Shown here in pieces: positions 43,382 through 51,967 of a DNA stretch of 64,000 nucleotides (its first letter is position 1; each line of letters begins with the position of its first letter). This DNA comes from CAZMSQ01 sp964569025 (GTDB lineage Bacteria; Bacteroidota; Bacteroidia; Chitinophagales; Saprospiraceae). Made by a program: the position numbers and the translations under genes. The notes beneath the pieces are model-generated. The model was not told the origin of the DNA. It searched no databases and was given only the letters and a program-made list of their open reading frames with translations. The DNA lies in contig CAZMSQ010000001.1 of the NCBI GenBank assembly GCA_964569025.1, positions 1 to 64,000 of the forward strand, read 5' to 3'.

Positions 43382-44842
43382 TCAATGTGCCAGTGGCAAG
43401 CGGAGAAGGTCGCCGGGCTGCGGCATGCGGTCGCCATCAAGGTTATTCATTTCCAGAATTGTTTCCAGCGTCACATGTGGAAAAATTTGCACGATATCAA
43501 GTAACGACTGGCCGCGTTCCAGATAGTGCTCAATAAATAGTCGTAGATGAGGGTGAGAGGGGCTACGGATTGGTTCGAAACGCACTGGGGCTATTGGCAC
43601 AGACACTAAACGAGGACACGAAATACCACTCAGCCTGCTCACAGGTTCGAGTGGCACAAATGGTTGGGTTGAAGCATAGATAATCAGGTGCTCATTTGCG
43701 CGGATGGTAGTGGTGTTGAGTTGGTTCCATTCCATCAACTCATCTGTCGTACACCCATAATTTCTGGCTATGGCATTTAGGGTTTCTCCATTTGTGACAA
43801 GGTGCCAGAAGGTGCGGGATTTAGTCTGTGATTGCCCTTGGCTGTTGGGTTGGGCATAGTTTCCTGGTTGGGCTGCCGGCAAAAGATGTGGCGTGGGATG
43901 GTCAGTTAGCGCAAGAAAGTCGATGAGCCGCTGAGCTGAAAACACAGGAAGGTTGATGGTCACTCCGTCTTTAGTTGCCGGAACTGATTGCCTTCTCAGT
44001 GCAGGATTGAGGGCACTGATTTCAGATTCAGTAAGGTTGGTGAGATCAGATATCTGAGAGAAGGACAGCTTGTTGAAAACCCGTACCCGGGCAATTCTGT
44101 GAGCAGCTTCTGCGGGCAGCTGGGGTTGTAGGTTGTGTAGGTGAGCATAATTCCAGACATACATTGCTGCGATGAAGGCCGGAACATAGTTTCGAGTTTC
44201 GTGAGGAAGATAGTCCCGTATTTTCCAGAAGTCAGTGCTGTTTGCTTTCTTAATGGCGCGGTTTACTCGCCCGGCTCCGGCATTGTAGGCTGCCAGAGCA
44301 AGAGCCCAGTCACCAAAACGTTCGTAGAGTTTGGTCAGGAAATCAAGTGCACCTTCTGTTGAACGATAGGGGTCTCGGCGCTCATCAATCGATCGGTCGA
44401 TGCGGAGTCCCTGTTCTCTTGCAGTTTCGGGCATGAATTGCCAGAGACCCACAGCAAAAGCTGAAGAAACTGCATTAGGGTTCAGGGCAGACTCTACAAT
44501 CGGAAGGCAACGCAAGTCCAATGGCAGCCCCCTCTCGGTGAGTTGTTCCTCAAAAATCGGAAAGTACATGGCGGCCCTTCCGAGGATTTCCTCAGTATGA
44601 TCACGGCTTCGCATGACATACTTGTGGATATACCCTTTGACCGCAGAATTGTACTGAGGGAAGAGCACAGTTGATGGAAGGTTTTGGATTCTTTCCTCCA
44701 GATCCTTTTCAGTGAAAGTAGGAACCCCATCGAGTCCCTTGGGCGTCAGCACATTGATTCGGTCAGCCTCCGGCTGTCCGGCAATGCCAATGTGGCACAG
44801 GAGGCCCATGATCAAAAGCAGAGACGTGCACAAGCGAGGCAT
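43382..44842 (-). CDS. MltD-like lytic transglycosylase with LysM domains
   Basis: A 486-residue exported peptidoglycan lyase. After the signal peptide (ending IAGQ), the SLT domain (about residues 95-250) has the catalytic Glu in CLPIVESALNPNAVS and the motifs GLWQFMPETAREQGL and ALAAYNAGAGRVNRAIKK. Two LysM repeats follow (WHLVTNGETLNAIARNYGC near 345 and HYLERGQSLLDIVQIFPHVT near 435), giving glycan binding. It cleaves glycan strands to 1,6-anhydro ends. It is the last gene of the pheS-hisS run, 21 bases after hisS. Confidence 0.92.
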   Translation of the reverse strand: MPRLCTSLLLIMGLLCHIGIAGQPEADRINVLTPKGLDGVPTFTEKDLEERIQNLPSTVLFPQYNSAVKGYIHKYVMRSRDHTEEILGRAAMYFPIFEEQLTERGLPLDLRCLPIVESALNPNAVSSAFAVGLWQFMPETAREQGLRIDRSIDERRDPYRSTEGALDFLTKLYERFGDWALALAAYNAGAGRVNRAIKKANSTDFWKIRDYLPHETRNYVPAFIAAMYVWNYAHLHNLQPQLPAEAAHRIARVRVFNKLSFSQISDLTNLTESEISALNPALRRQSVPATKDGVTINLPVFSAQRLIDFLALTDHPTPHLLPAAQPGNYAQPNSQGQSQTKSRTFWHLVTNGETLNAIARNYGCTTDELMEWNQLNTTTIRANEHLIIYASTQPFVPLEPVSRLSGISCPRLVSVPIAPVRFEPIRSPSHPHLRLFIEHYLERGQSLLDIVQIFPHVTLETILEMNNLDGDRMPQPGDLLRLPLAH

Positions 44843-44863
44843 ACGGGTACGTTTTGTTGAGCA

Positions 44864-46225
44864 TCAGGGAGTAGCTTTGGTTTTCAGGTGATTGATGAGT
44901 TGATTGAGAGAGAGCGCGTGCTGTTCTCCAGTACGCATATTTTTGAGACTGAGTTGACCACTTGTGAGTTCTTCTTCACCGATAAGGACAGTAAATGGAA
45001 CCCTGCGGGCATCAGCATATTTCATCTGTTTGCGGACCTTCACTGGCTCCGGGTAGATTTCTGCATGTATACCGGCTTTTCGCAGCGTATCAAGGCAGGT
45101 AAAGCCGAACTGATGGGCTGCCTGGTCAAAGGCGATAATCAGGACCTGAAGGGCATCTTGCGTGTGTTCCGAAAATCGTTCAAGCTGTTCCATCAAATCG
45201 TAAATTCGCTCTGCACCAAAGGAAATGCCCACTCCCGAAACTCCTTTCAGACCAAAAACCCCAGTCAGATCGTCATAGCGCCCACCGCCTCCAATGCTTC
45301 CCATGGAAGATTCAGTAGAAACCACTTCAAAAATGCACCCAGTATAGTAATTCAGACCCCGGGCAAGAGTCAGGTCGTGAGTCAGTGTGTTGTGCAATGG
45401 GCCTGCAAGGGCCAGCCATTCGTGAACCTCTCTGATTTCTTCAAGACCTTTCCGCCCGATGGCAGTCTGACTCAGAAGGTCTGCTGTTTCTTCAGACAGA
45501 CGGCCTGTTTGTAAAACAGAAGAGACGGTATAAATGGCCTCTTTTGACATGCCTGCTTTTTCAAGTTCCCGTACAACTCCGTCCTTCCCAATTTTATCGA
45601 GCTTATCAATTGCCACAGTCATGGCGGTCATCCGGTCAGAAATTCCTGCCACTTCTGCCAGGCCAGCAAGCAGTTTCCGATTGTTCAGTCGAATTTCTAC
45701 ACTGAGCCCCAATTCGTGAAAGACCTGATCAAAAATCTGGATAAACTCTGCTTCGTAAAGGATGGAGTCTGATCCTGCCACATCAGCGTCGCACTGGTAA
45801 AATTCCTGATAGCGGCCTTTTTGCGGCCGGTCAGCCCTCCAGACTGGCTGGATCTGGTAGCGCTTGAAGGGAAATGTAAGCTCATTTTGATGCATGACCA
45901 AGAATCTGGCAAATGGCACAGTCAGGTCATACCGAAGACCTCTCCGAGCGATTGAGGGAATCAACGCGCTGGAATTTCGATCTTGAAGGGCTTTCTCATC
46001 GGCTTTTGATAAAAAGTCACCATTGTTCAGGACCTTGAACAACAACTGGTCACCTTCCTCACCATATTTGCCAGTCAGCGTACTCAGGCTCTCCATGGCA
46101 GGTGTCTCAATGGGCAGAAAGCCAAAGCGTCGGAATGTACTCCTGATGACAGAAAAAATCTCTTCCCTCCTGATAACCTGATCTGGTGTGAAATCTCTGG
46201 TTCCTTTTGGAATACTTGGCTTCAT
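44864..46225 (-). CDS. hisS: Histidyl-tRNA synthetase
   Basis: A 453-residue class II synthetase. Motif 1 and 2 regions are visible (PKGTRDFTPDQVIRREEIF at the N-terminus; PFKRYQIQPVWRADRPQKGR near residue 118; EFYQCDADVAG), as are the histidine-specific LARGLNYYTGCIFEV near 288 and the motif 3 region GGGGRYDDLTG with GVGISFGAERI near 330. The anticodon domain occupies the last 100 residues. It lies 26 bases after pheS, consistent with one transcript. Confidence 0.95.
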   Translation of the reverse strand: MKPSIPKGTRDFTPDQVIRREEIFSVIRSTFRRFGFLPIETPAMESLSTLTGKYGEEGDQLLFKVLNNGDFLSKADEKALQDRNSSALIPSIARRGLRYDLTVPFARFLVMHQNELTFPFKRYQIQPVWRADRPQKGRYQEFYQCDADVAGSDSILYEAEFIQIFDQVFHELGLSVEIRLNNRKLLAGLAEVAGISDRMTAMTVAIDKLDKIGKDGVVRELEKAGMSKEAIYTVSSVLQTGRLSEETADLLSQTAIGRKGLEEIREVHEWLALAGPLHNTLTHDLTLARGLNYYTGCIFEVVSTESSMGSIGGGGRYDDLTGVFGLKGVSGVGISFGAERIYDLMEQLERFSEHTQDALQVLIIAFDQAAHQFGFTCLDTLRKAGIHAEIYPEPVKVRKQMKYADARRVPFTVLIGEEELTSGQLSLKNMRTGEQHALSLNQLINHLKTKATP

Positions 46226-46251
46226 TCTCTCTGGGTTCTGTCATGTGCGCC

Positions 46252-47289
46252 TTACCACGCTCCCTGAAACTGTGTTAAAAAGCGGACGTCGTTTTCAAAA
46301 AACAATCGGATATCCCCTATGTCATACAGTCGAAGCGCCTGCCGCTCGATACCCATACCAAAAGCGAACCCTGAATAAATTTCAGGGTCAATGCCGCAAT
46401 TTTGAAGGACAGCAGGATCTACCATCCCGCATCCGAGAATTTCGAGCCAGCCTGTACCCTTTGTCAGACGGGTGTTTTTCTCTGTATCAGTCCCGAGATA
46501 AATATCCATCTCCGCACTGGGTTCAGTAAAGGGAAAATATGAAGGCCGTAGCCTGATTTTTGTCTCGGGTCCGAACATTTCGCGTGCGAAATACAAGAGA
46601 GTTTGCTTTAAATCCGCAAAAGAAACATTCTTGTCGACATACAGGCCTTCTACTTGGTGAAACTGACAGTGTGACCGCGAAGAGATGGTTTCATTGCGGT
46701 ACACGCGACCCGGAGCGATAATCCGGATCGGGGGTGTCTGACCAGTCATAACCCGCGCCTGAACGGAAGAAGTGTGGGTACGCAAGAGCAGCCCGGGCTT
46801 GTCGCGGACATAAAACGTATCTTGCATATCACGAGCCGGATGATCTTCCGGAGTATTCATGGCAGTGAAATTGTGCCAGTCGTCTTCAATCTCCCTGTCT
46901 TCGGCAACAGAAAAACCCATGCGCTCAAATATGGAGATAATCCGGTGCATGACCAGGCTGACCGGGTGTCGTGATCCGGCAATCATGGCTTCACCAGGAG
47001 CAGATAAATCAACCTGCTTAGCTTCTGCTCCGGCGGCTTCTTGCTCAAATTGCGCAACCAGAGCCTTGTATTTCTCTTCAGCAGCCATTTTCAGGCGGTT
47101 CATCAATTGGCCATATTCCTTTTTTTGATCACCCGGGACATTCCGAATTTCACCCATCAATGGCTTGATGATATTCTTTGAACCGAGATATGTTATCCGA
47201 AACTGCTCCAGTGCATCAGCATGCTCAGGTGCAGTCTCTTGAATATGTGTGAGCATCTGCTCAGCTTTGGCAAACGCATCATGTGTCAT
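46252..47289 (-). CDS. pheS: Phenylalanyl-tRNA synthetase alpha subunit
   Basis: A 345-residue catalytic subunit. ATG at 47289 (MTHDAFAKAEQMLTHIQETA) matches the family; the longer frame would extend into the preceding gene's end. The N-terminal coiled coil, motif 2 (SRSHCQFHQVEGLYVDKNVS near residue 205) and motif 3 (GFAFGMGIERQALRLYDIGD near 310) are present. The partner subunit gene pheT is not adjacent and not in the window, which is usual for Bacteroidota. Confidence 0.95.
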   Translation of the reverse strand: MTHDAFAKAEQMLTHIQETAPEHADALEQFRITYLGSKNIIKPLMGEIRNVPGDQKKEYGQLMNRLKMAAEEKYKALVAQFEQEAAGAEAKQVDLSAPGEAMIAGSRHPVSLVMHRIISIFERMGFSVAEDREIEDDWHNFTAMNTPEDHPARDMQDTFYVRDKPGLLLRTHTSSVQARVMTGQTPPIRIIAPGRVYRNETISSRSHCQFHQVEGLYVDKNVSFADLKQTLLYFAREMFGPETKIRLRPSYFPFTEPSAEMDIYLGTDTEKNTRLTKGTGWLEILGCGMVDPAVLQNCGIDPEIYSGFAFGMGIERQALRLYDIGDIRLFFENDVRFLTQFQGAW

Positions 47290-47396
47290 GGTCTGGTATT
47301 GTATCGGTGGTTGAAGATGGGTATGACGAAAACATGAAATGGCAAAATTAAACAATATCAGCAGATTGCCAATCTGACCGATATGAGAGAGGGTTC

Positions 47397-48812
47397 CTAA
47401 TGGTTCATTCTGGAGGAGCAAAGGGAAAGGAGCCACTCTCGTTCTGTGAGGAGCTCGGTTTCGTTGATTTTACTGCAAATCTGGGGGAGTGCCGCAGGTT
47501 TGCGTCGGATAATCTGGAAGAGCAGTTTGCAAAAATTCAGATAGGTATGTTTGAGGGTCGATGAAAGTGCTTTGTTGCGCTTTAGGAAAATCATAAATGA
47601 CGATAATAGAGAGAGAAGGGGCTCTTCGGCATCTGTTTCCAGATAAATTTTTATCAGCATCACCCGTGCTCCCAGATAGTAGTTCAGGTCTGTATAAGCC
47701 ACTCTTAACAAACGCTGTTGTGCCTGATTCAGCCGATTAGTTGCATAGTAGAGCTCGGCAAGATTGTACTGTAAGGCATTTTCCCGGAATTCCTTTGGCA
47801 ATAATTGAGAATACCGGGTGATGAAGGATTCAATTTGGTCGAAATGTCCAAGACGCAAGGAAAGTTTGACCATATTGGTGAATGCCCACGGGGATAGTTG
47901 CCCATCCTCGATGAGGATGAGTTTTTCAATTCCGGATTGATACAGTGAACGCGCCTCTTCAAGAAATGCATTGTTCCCTTGCCTGATTTTCCGCGCGCAG
48001 TAATTAATGGCAAACAAGTAGATTTCCCTGAGATCCTTAGCCGGAAGCTTTGACTCAAGATGGTCAATGCCAGTCCGAAGCTTTCTGAAATCATCTTCAC
48101 GTTCTTCCTCTGATAATGCCTGAAAAATCAATGCATAAAGCTGAATAACTGGTTCATCAAAATGACTGTGACTGATTAGGTGTTGAAGCCATGCATCAGA
48201 CACCCCTACATTGTAGGGAGCATCTAAAATGTGCTGGCGGTCCAGCATGGCACAGGCAAGCCTCAGCCGCTGGTAGAAATAATATCGGTCCAGCTCAAGA
48301 GCACCGGTTTGAATGCTGTCGTCAAATTTCCTGATCCGCTGCCGCTCAAAATGTTGCTCCCGAATTTCTGCCCACTGAAACCTGGCTAAAAAAAACCGAC
48401 TTGATCCCATTTGCTCCACCTGAAGCTCATCCTCAAATATCCGCCCGATTTGGCGATACCCCTTTTCAAGACCCCTCCTTGACATTTCTTCCATCTGTGC
48501 TAACATCACTTGCTCGGGCCGTTCCTCAAAGTGACGCTGCGCTAAAAATAACTCACCCAACTTATTCAGCCTGCTGAAGACATACCTTAACCGCTTATCC
48601 TCAAATTCTTCATCAGGGAATACTTGCGAAAACAGCCATTTGCGAGAAAGTTCCGGAGACTCAAAATCCGGATGCATCGGATGTAATACGTCAAATAACC
48701 TGAGAACGTCTTCGTCTGAATGGAAGTACGGAGACCTGATAAACTTCTCGAAAAGATCCAGCTCCTGACCATTCAAATGTGAAAGAAGTTTGAATAATTT
48801 TGTGGATTTCAT
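47397..48812 (-). CDS. Helical-repeat hypothetical protein
   Basis: A 471-residue, largely alpha-helical soluble protein without signal peptide, opening MKSTKLFKLLSHLNGQELDL. Pairs of helices such as ALQYNLAELYYATNRLNQAQ near residue 345 resemble TPR units. I recall similar proteins, often in several copies, in Saprospiria genomes, but no function is known to me. It is the first gene of a same-strand run, 107 bases before pheS. Upstream (48813-48928) is AT-rich without features that I can name. Confidence 0.6.
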   Translation of the reverse strand: MKSTKLFKLLSHLNGQELDLFEKFIRSPYFHSDEDVLRLFDVLHPMHPDFESPELSRKWLFSQVFPDEEFEDKRLRYVFSRLNKLGELFLAQRHFEERPEQVMLAQMEEMSRRGLEKGYRQIGRIFEDELQVEQMGSSRFFLARFQWAEIREQHFERQRIRKFDDSIQTGALELDRYYFYQRLRLACAMLDRQHILDAPYNVGVSDAWLQHLISHSHFDEPVIQLYALIFQALSEEEREDDFRKLRTGIDHLESKLPAKDLREIYLFAINYCARKIRQGNNAFLEEARSLYQSGIEKLILIEDGQLSPWAFTNMVKLSLRLGHFDQIESFITRYSQLLPKEFRENALQYNLAELYYATNRLNQAQQRLLRVAYTDLNYYLGARVMLIKIYLETDAEEPLLSLLSSFMIFLKRNKALSSTLKHTYLNFCKLLFQIIRRKPAALPQICSKINETELLTEREWLLSLCSSRMNH

Positions 48813-48928
48813 ACTCTTTACCTGACAAATTTTGCAAACAAGTTAAAAATTTTTGAATGAATATGCGTCAAATGACTGAAAGTCAATTTAAAATTTCAAA
48901 GCTGTAATTTGAATTACGCACCAACTAT

Positions 48929-48982
48929 TTGACAACTTTCGAAAAGTGTATTTGCTATGCGTTCGTCTGAGGTATACTTTTG
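48929..48982 (+). promoter_or_regulatory. Promoter with extended upstream element (copy 1)
   Basis: TTTG (48951-48954), 20 bases, TACTTTTG (48975-48982) is an ideal Bacteroidota promoter. Upstream are TTGACAACT (48929-48937) and, nine bases on, TGTATTTG (48947-48954). The same three blocks with the same spacing recur at 51891-51944. Confidence 0.8.
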
Positions 48983-49003
48983 CAGAGCCAAAACAATAAA
49001 GCG

Positions 49004-49069
49004 ATGTCGAATAAAGGAAATAGCATGACGGAAAGACGAATGAAAACGGATGAAATGTTTATGCAATGA
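49004..49069 (+). CDS. Possible 21-residue micro-ORF in the short transcript
   Basis: ATG at 49004, about 15 bases after the expected transcription start, opens a 21-codon frame beginning MSNKGNSMTERRMKTDEMFM and ending TGA. It is polar and basic, with five Met, and has no membrane segment. No family is recognised. Its stop overlaps the start of a second frame that would cross the terminator. It may be translated, or the ATG may be chance inside a small RNA. Confidence 0.25.
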   Translation: MSNKGNSMTERRMKTDEMFMQ

Positions 49070-49137
49070 AAATCAATTGGCCATCCCAACCGGTTCAAAC
49101 CACTCCTCATCTATATCGAGGAAAACAAAGTTCTCAA

Positions 49138-49168
49138 CACCCTGCACACAAAGTGCAGGGTGCTTTTT
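49138..49168 (+). terminator. Rho-independent terminator
   Basis: CACCCTGCAC (49138-49147), loop ACAAA, GTGCAGGGTG (49153-49162), then CTTTTT. A perfect 10-bp GC-rich stem with T tract, pointing rightward. It lies 104 bases ahead of the next gene, so it could also act as an attenuator. Confidence 0.85.
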
Positions 49169-49271
49169 CGGACAAGCTTTTTTCGACTCCAGTAAAAAAG
49201 ATTGCTTTATTGAGTAATCAAGTAATACATTAACAGAAAAGCAATTCACGAATATTGAAAAACGGAAGTAA

Positions 49272-49922
49272 ATGAAGGATACACTCGTAATGCTCATCGT
49301 TTTCCTGACTCTCGGTTCAACCAATGTATTTTCCCAGGATGTCAGAATGACTGATGACCGAATTTCATACTTCATCGGAACTCAGGAGAATGGGTTTTTG
49401 AATTTTTCAGGCGCCCTAAGCACGATGGAACTCAAAAGTGGGACTGGGCAGGACATGCTCATTTCATCAGGAACAGACGGAGTTGTCAGGTTTAGGACCA
49501 ATGGAACAACCCGTTTACAAATAGATGCTCAGGGGGGTGTAGGAGTCGGTAATTTTCTAAGTCCGCCGGCAGGGTATAAGTTTGCAGTAGATGGGAAGGT
49601 AATTTGTGAAGACTTGTTTGTCGAGCTGTCTACCGACTGGCCGGATTACGTATTTCAGCCTGATTATGAACTCATGCCAATTGAAGATCTCGCAACATAT
49701 CTGAGACAACACCACCACCTGCCAGGAATTATGTCAGCTCTGGAAATGGAAGAGGGCGGCAGGCAGGATGTTGGCCAGATGCAAAGGCAATTGTTGGAAA
49801 AAATCGAAGAGCTCACACTTTACATTGTTGATCTCCATGAGGAAAATGGCCGGTTGAGTCGGGAAATTGAGTCAATTAAAGAGCTGTTGGAAATCGAAAA
49901 AACTGGTCGTAATGAAGAGTAA
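49272..49922 (+). CDS. Tail-fibre-like exported protein
   Basis: A 216-residue protein with a signal peptide (ending NVFSQ). The middle, GTTRLQIDAQGGVGVGNFLS, then YKFAVDGKVICEDLFVELS, and the end, HHLPGIMSALEMEEGG then a coiled coil (LLEKIEELTLYIVDLHEENG), match the abundant Bacteroidota proteins related to phage tail-fibre/peptidase S74 stalks. They are probably trimeric surface fibres. No T9SS tail is seen. Its last 11 bases overlap the metalloprotease gene. Transcription may come from the promoter at 48951 by read-through, as I see no closer promoter. Confidence 0.75.
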   Translation: MKDTLVMLIVFLTLGSTNVFSQDVRMTDDRISYFIGTQENGFLNFSGALSTMELKSGTGQDMLISSGTDGVVRFRTNGTTRLQIDAQGGVGVGNFLSPPAGYKFAVDGKVICEDLFVELSTDWPDYVFQPDYELMPIEDLATYLRQHHHLPGIMSALEMEEGGRQDVGQMQRQLLEKIEELTLYIVDLHEENGRLSREIESIKELLEIEKTGRNEE

Positions 49923-51768
49923 TAGTTCTGTTTTCCTAATCGTGGTTGCCATAGCAATTATTCTATCCTCTCCGTTATTTGGCCAACAGCAACTCTTCAC
50001 ATTTCTTCCTGATGGTGCGGAAGAGGAGTTGAATGAACAGCAACGCAATTTTCTGAGGGAGGTGCGCTCTTGGGAAGGCACGATGAATGTTCGTCATATT
50101 TCCGTGAATATGGAAGCACTCTCAGGAGATGCATGTCTGGTCACGTACCAAGGGGAGGAATATCTGGTTGGACGCAAGAACGCGGAAGGTCCGGAGAATC
50201 ATCTACACAGAAGTTGGACAGGTTTGGTTCAGCGAACGCAAACCGATGTGCATATTTCTAAAAAAGGTCTTCACGTAGTTGGGTTACTCGAATTTGGTAA
50301 TGGCGCCATACTTATACGCCCTATAGGGCAGGGCAGGCATGTGCTTGTAGACTGGGATTTGACCATTGATGAGGGATGTCAAGCAGTCGAGGTCAACCGT
50401 CCTCCCAAGCAAGAACCTTTGCCGGAACTAATCAACGAAGACCAGACCCACAGACAGCAAAAGGTGGATAGTCGTGTGGCCACAACAAGCCTTACCGGGG
50501 AATGCAATGTACGCGTATTGGTCGCATATACCACTGCGGCTGCGGCTGCAGTTCCAGATATTTTATTGGACATAAACAATCTAATCAATATTGCAAACAC
50601 GGGCTATTTAAATTCCTCTAATACTGGTGGCAACATAAGCATGAGCATTGAACTAGCAGCTGCTTTCGAAGTAGCTTATACAGAATCAGGCGTATTGCAA
50701 ACGGATCTCGATCGGCTGACTGCCACAACTGACGGATTTATGGACATTGTCCATAATTACAGAAACCTGTGGGATGCTGACCAATGTGCGCTCATTGTCT
50801 CCGGTGGCGGAGGCATTGCGTGGATCAGTACCGCCGACGGCGATCAGTTTAGTGTGACAGGTGTGAATAATTTCGGTGTGTTTACTTTTCATCACGAGCT
50901 TGGCCACAATGCGGCATGCACGCACGCCATTAATCAGTCCACTCAACCCGGAAGCTCGCCATATGCTGGGTTTGGTGATCCCTCAGGGTGTTACCGGACA
51001 GTCATGGCCTATCAGGATGCCTGTGGAACCGGCCCTGGAACGTGCCCAAGGCAAAATATTTTTTCTGATAACGATGCGAATACTTGGAATTGCGGAAGTA
51101 CCAACTATACCCCGGGCACTTCTGATAACCGCAATCAAGACCGATTGCATCTATCCGGTCCAATCCTGATTGATCACCGAACTGTTCTTGCGAATGCTAT
51201 CTATGGAAGTAACTACGATTGGCTCGCCGGAGAAAGTATTCACTTCGCGGCATCGGACTCAGTTGCATATGAGGCAAGCCTCAGTACCTTTCAGTTTGAA
51301 CTGCACGCCGGGTCAGAGGGGAGTTTCAGGGCAGCCTATCAGGTTCATCTCGGACGGGGATTTAAGGCTCATGCAGGTAGTTCTTTCAGGGCATGGATTG
51401 ATCGGGGGTGCACCCCCTTTGAAGAGACTGCCGGTTTTGAGATAAATGAAGAAGGAGGGCAATCTCGTGCTGATCAGATCCAAAAGAGCAGGATGGAAGA
51501 AAAGGAGAATTCAATGATTGTTTACCCAAACCCAGCCTCAGACCAGTTTGAGGTTGGATTGTACGTAACATACCCTCAAGTAATTAGCATGAGTCTGATA
51601 GATCAAAGAGGAATAGTAATGAAACAGCTGGTGATTGATGCAGAAATTCCACCCGGAGAGACCACAGTTCCTGTCCAGGCTATCAATCTGCAGCCTGGTC
51701 AATATACGCTTGTAGTCAATGGGTCCACAGGGCTGATGATGTCTGAGAAAGTCGTTATTGTACGATAA
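49912..51768 (+). CDS. Secreted reprolysin-like metalloprotease with T9SS tail
   Basis: A 618-residue secreted zinc protease. ATG at 49912 (MKSNSSVFLIVVAIAIILSS) opens a signal peptide ending LFGQ. An inhibitory prodomain covers about residues 20-190. The metzincin motif HELGHNAACTH (HExxHxxxxxH) lies near residue 330, with a preceding domain containing VRVLVAYTTAAAAAVPDILL, as in M12B/M72-type peptidases. A beta-sandwich segment follows, and the T9SS sorting domain begins at IVYPNPASDQFEVG near residue 540 and ends EKVVIVR. Overlap with the upstream gene suggests coupled expression. Confidence 0.88.
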   Translation: MKSNSSVFLIVVAIAIILSSPLFGQQQLFTFLPDGAEEELNEQQRNFLREVRSWEGTMNVRHISVNMEALSGDACLVTYQGEEYLVGRKNAEGPENHLHRSWTGLVQRTQTDVHISKKGLHVVGLLEFGNGAILIRPIGQGRHVLVDWDLTIDEGCQAVEVNRPPKQEPLPELINEDQTHRQQKVDSRVATTSLTGECNVRVLVAYTTAAAAAVPDILLDINNLINIANTGYLNSSNTGGNISMSIELAAAFEVAYTESGVLQTDLDRLTATTDGFMDIVHNYRNLWDADQCALIVSGGGGIAWISTADGDQFSVTGVNNFGVFTFHHELGHNAACTHAINQSTQPGSSPYAGFGDPSGCYRTVMAYQDACGTGPGTCPRQNIFSDNDANTWNCGSTNYTPGTSDNRNQDRLHLSGPILIDHRTVLANAIYGSNYDWLAGESIHFAASDSVAYEASLSTFQFELHAGSEGSFRAAYQVHLGRGFKAHAGSSFRAWIDRGCTPFEETAGFEINEEGGQSRADQIQKSRMEEKENSMIVYPNPASDQFEVGLYVTYPQVISMSLIDQRGIVMKQLVIDAEIPPGETTVPVQAINLQPGQYTLVVNGSTGLMMSEKVVIVR

Positions 51769-51831
51769 TTAACGGACGGGAGTTGTCTTAGGAGCTGACA
51801 AATTTGATTTTTTTCTTAGCTTATTATTTTT

Positions 51832-51854
51832 AAATACTTGATAAACAAGTATTT
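51832..51854. promoter_or_regulatory. AT-rich inverted repeat upstream of dockerin-like gene
   Basis: AAATACTTG, ATAAA, CAAGTATTT is a perfect 9-base inverted repeat, 37 bases ahead of the extended promoter. No T tract follows on either strand, so an operator or protein-binding site is likelier than a terminator. Confidence 0.4.
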
Positions 51855-51890
51855 GTTAAATAGATTTGACGATTGATTCTCCCTGAACTC

Positions 51891-51944
51891 TTGACAACTG
51901 AAAAAAAATGTATTTGTAGGTGGTATAGAACCCGATTACTTTTG
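51891..51944 (+). promoter_or_regulatory. Promoter with extended upstream element (copy 2)
   Basis: TTGACAACT (51891-51899), nine bases, TGTATTTG (51909-51916), 20 bases, TACTTTTG (51937-51944). It matches the promoter at 48929-48982 block for block with equal spacing, although the bases between the blocks differ. The dockerin-like gene starts 23 bases after the -7 box. Confidence 0.82.
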
Positions 51945-51967
51945 TAACGGACAAATACATAGTAAAT

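Larger units (their letters stand above)
48990..49168 (+). ncRNA. Candidate short transcript (small RNA or leader), about 180 nt
   Basis: Defined by a strong promoter (expected start near 48989) and a strong terminator (49138-49168) with no gene of normal size between. It could be a stable small RNA, a transcript for the 21-residue frame at 49004, or an attenuated leader of the tail-fibre-like gene at 49272. Boundaries are estimates. Confidence 0.5.

Noticed and set aside
43379..43384. Possible gene fusion or frameshift between birA and mltD
   Set aside because: The genes are convergent with abutting stop codons and both are full length.
49066..49233. 55-codon plus-strand frame starting at the micro-ORF stop
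   Set aside because: It would have to be translated through the strong terminator hairpin, so full-length message is unlikely.
49073..49375. 100-codon minus-strand frame across the terminator and start of the fibre-like gene
   Set aside because: It spans the hairpin terminator and the promoter side of a real gene, and has no recognisable domain.
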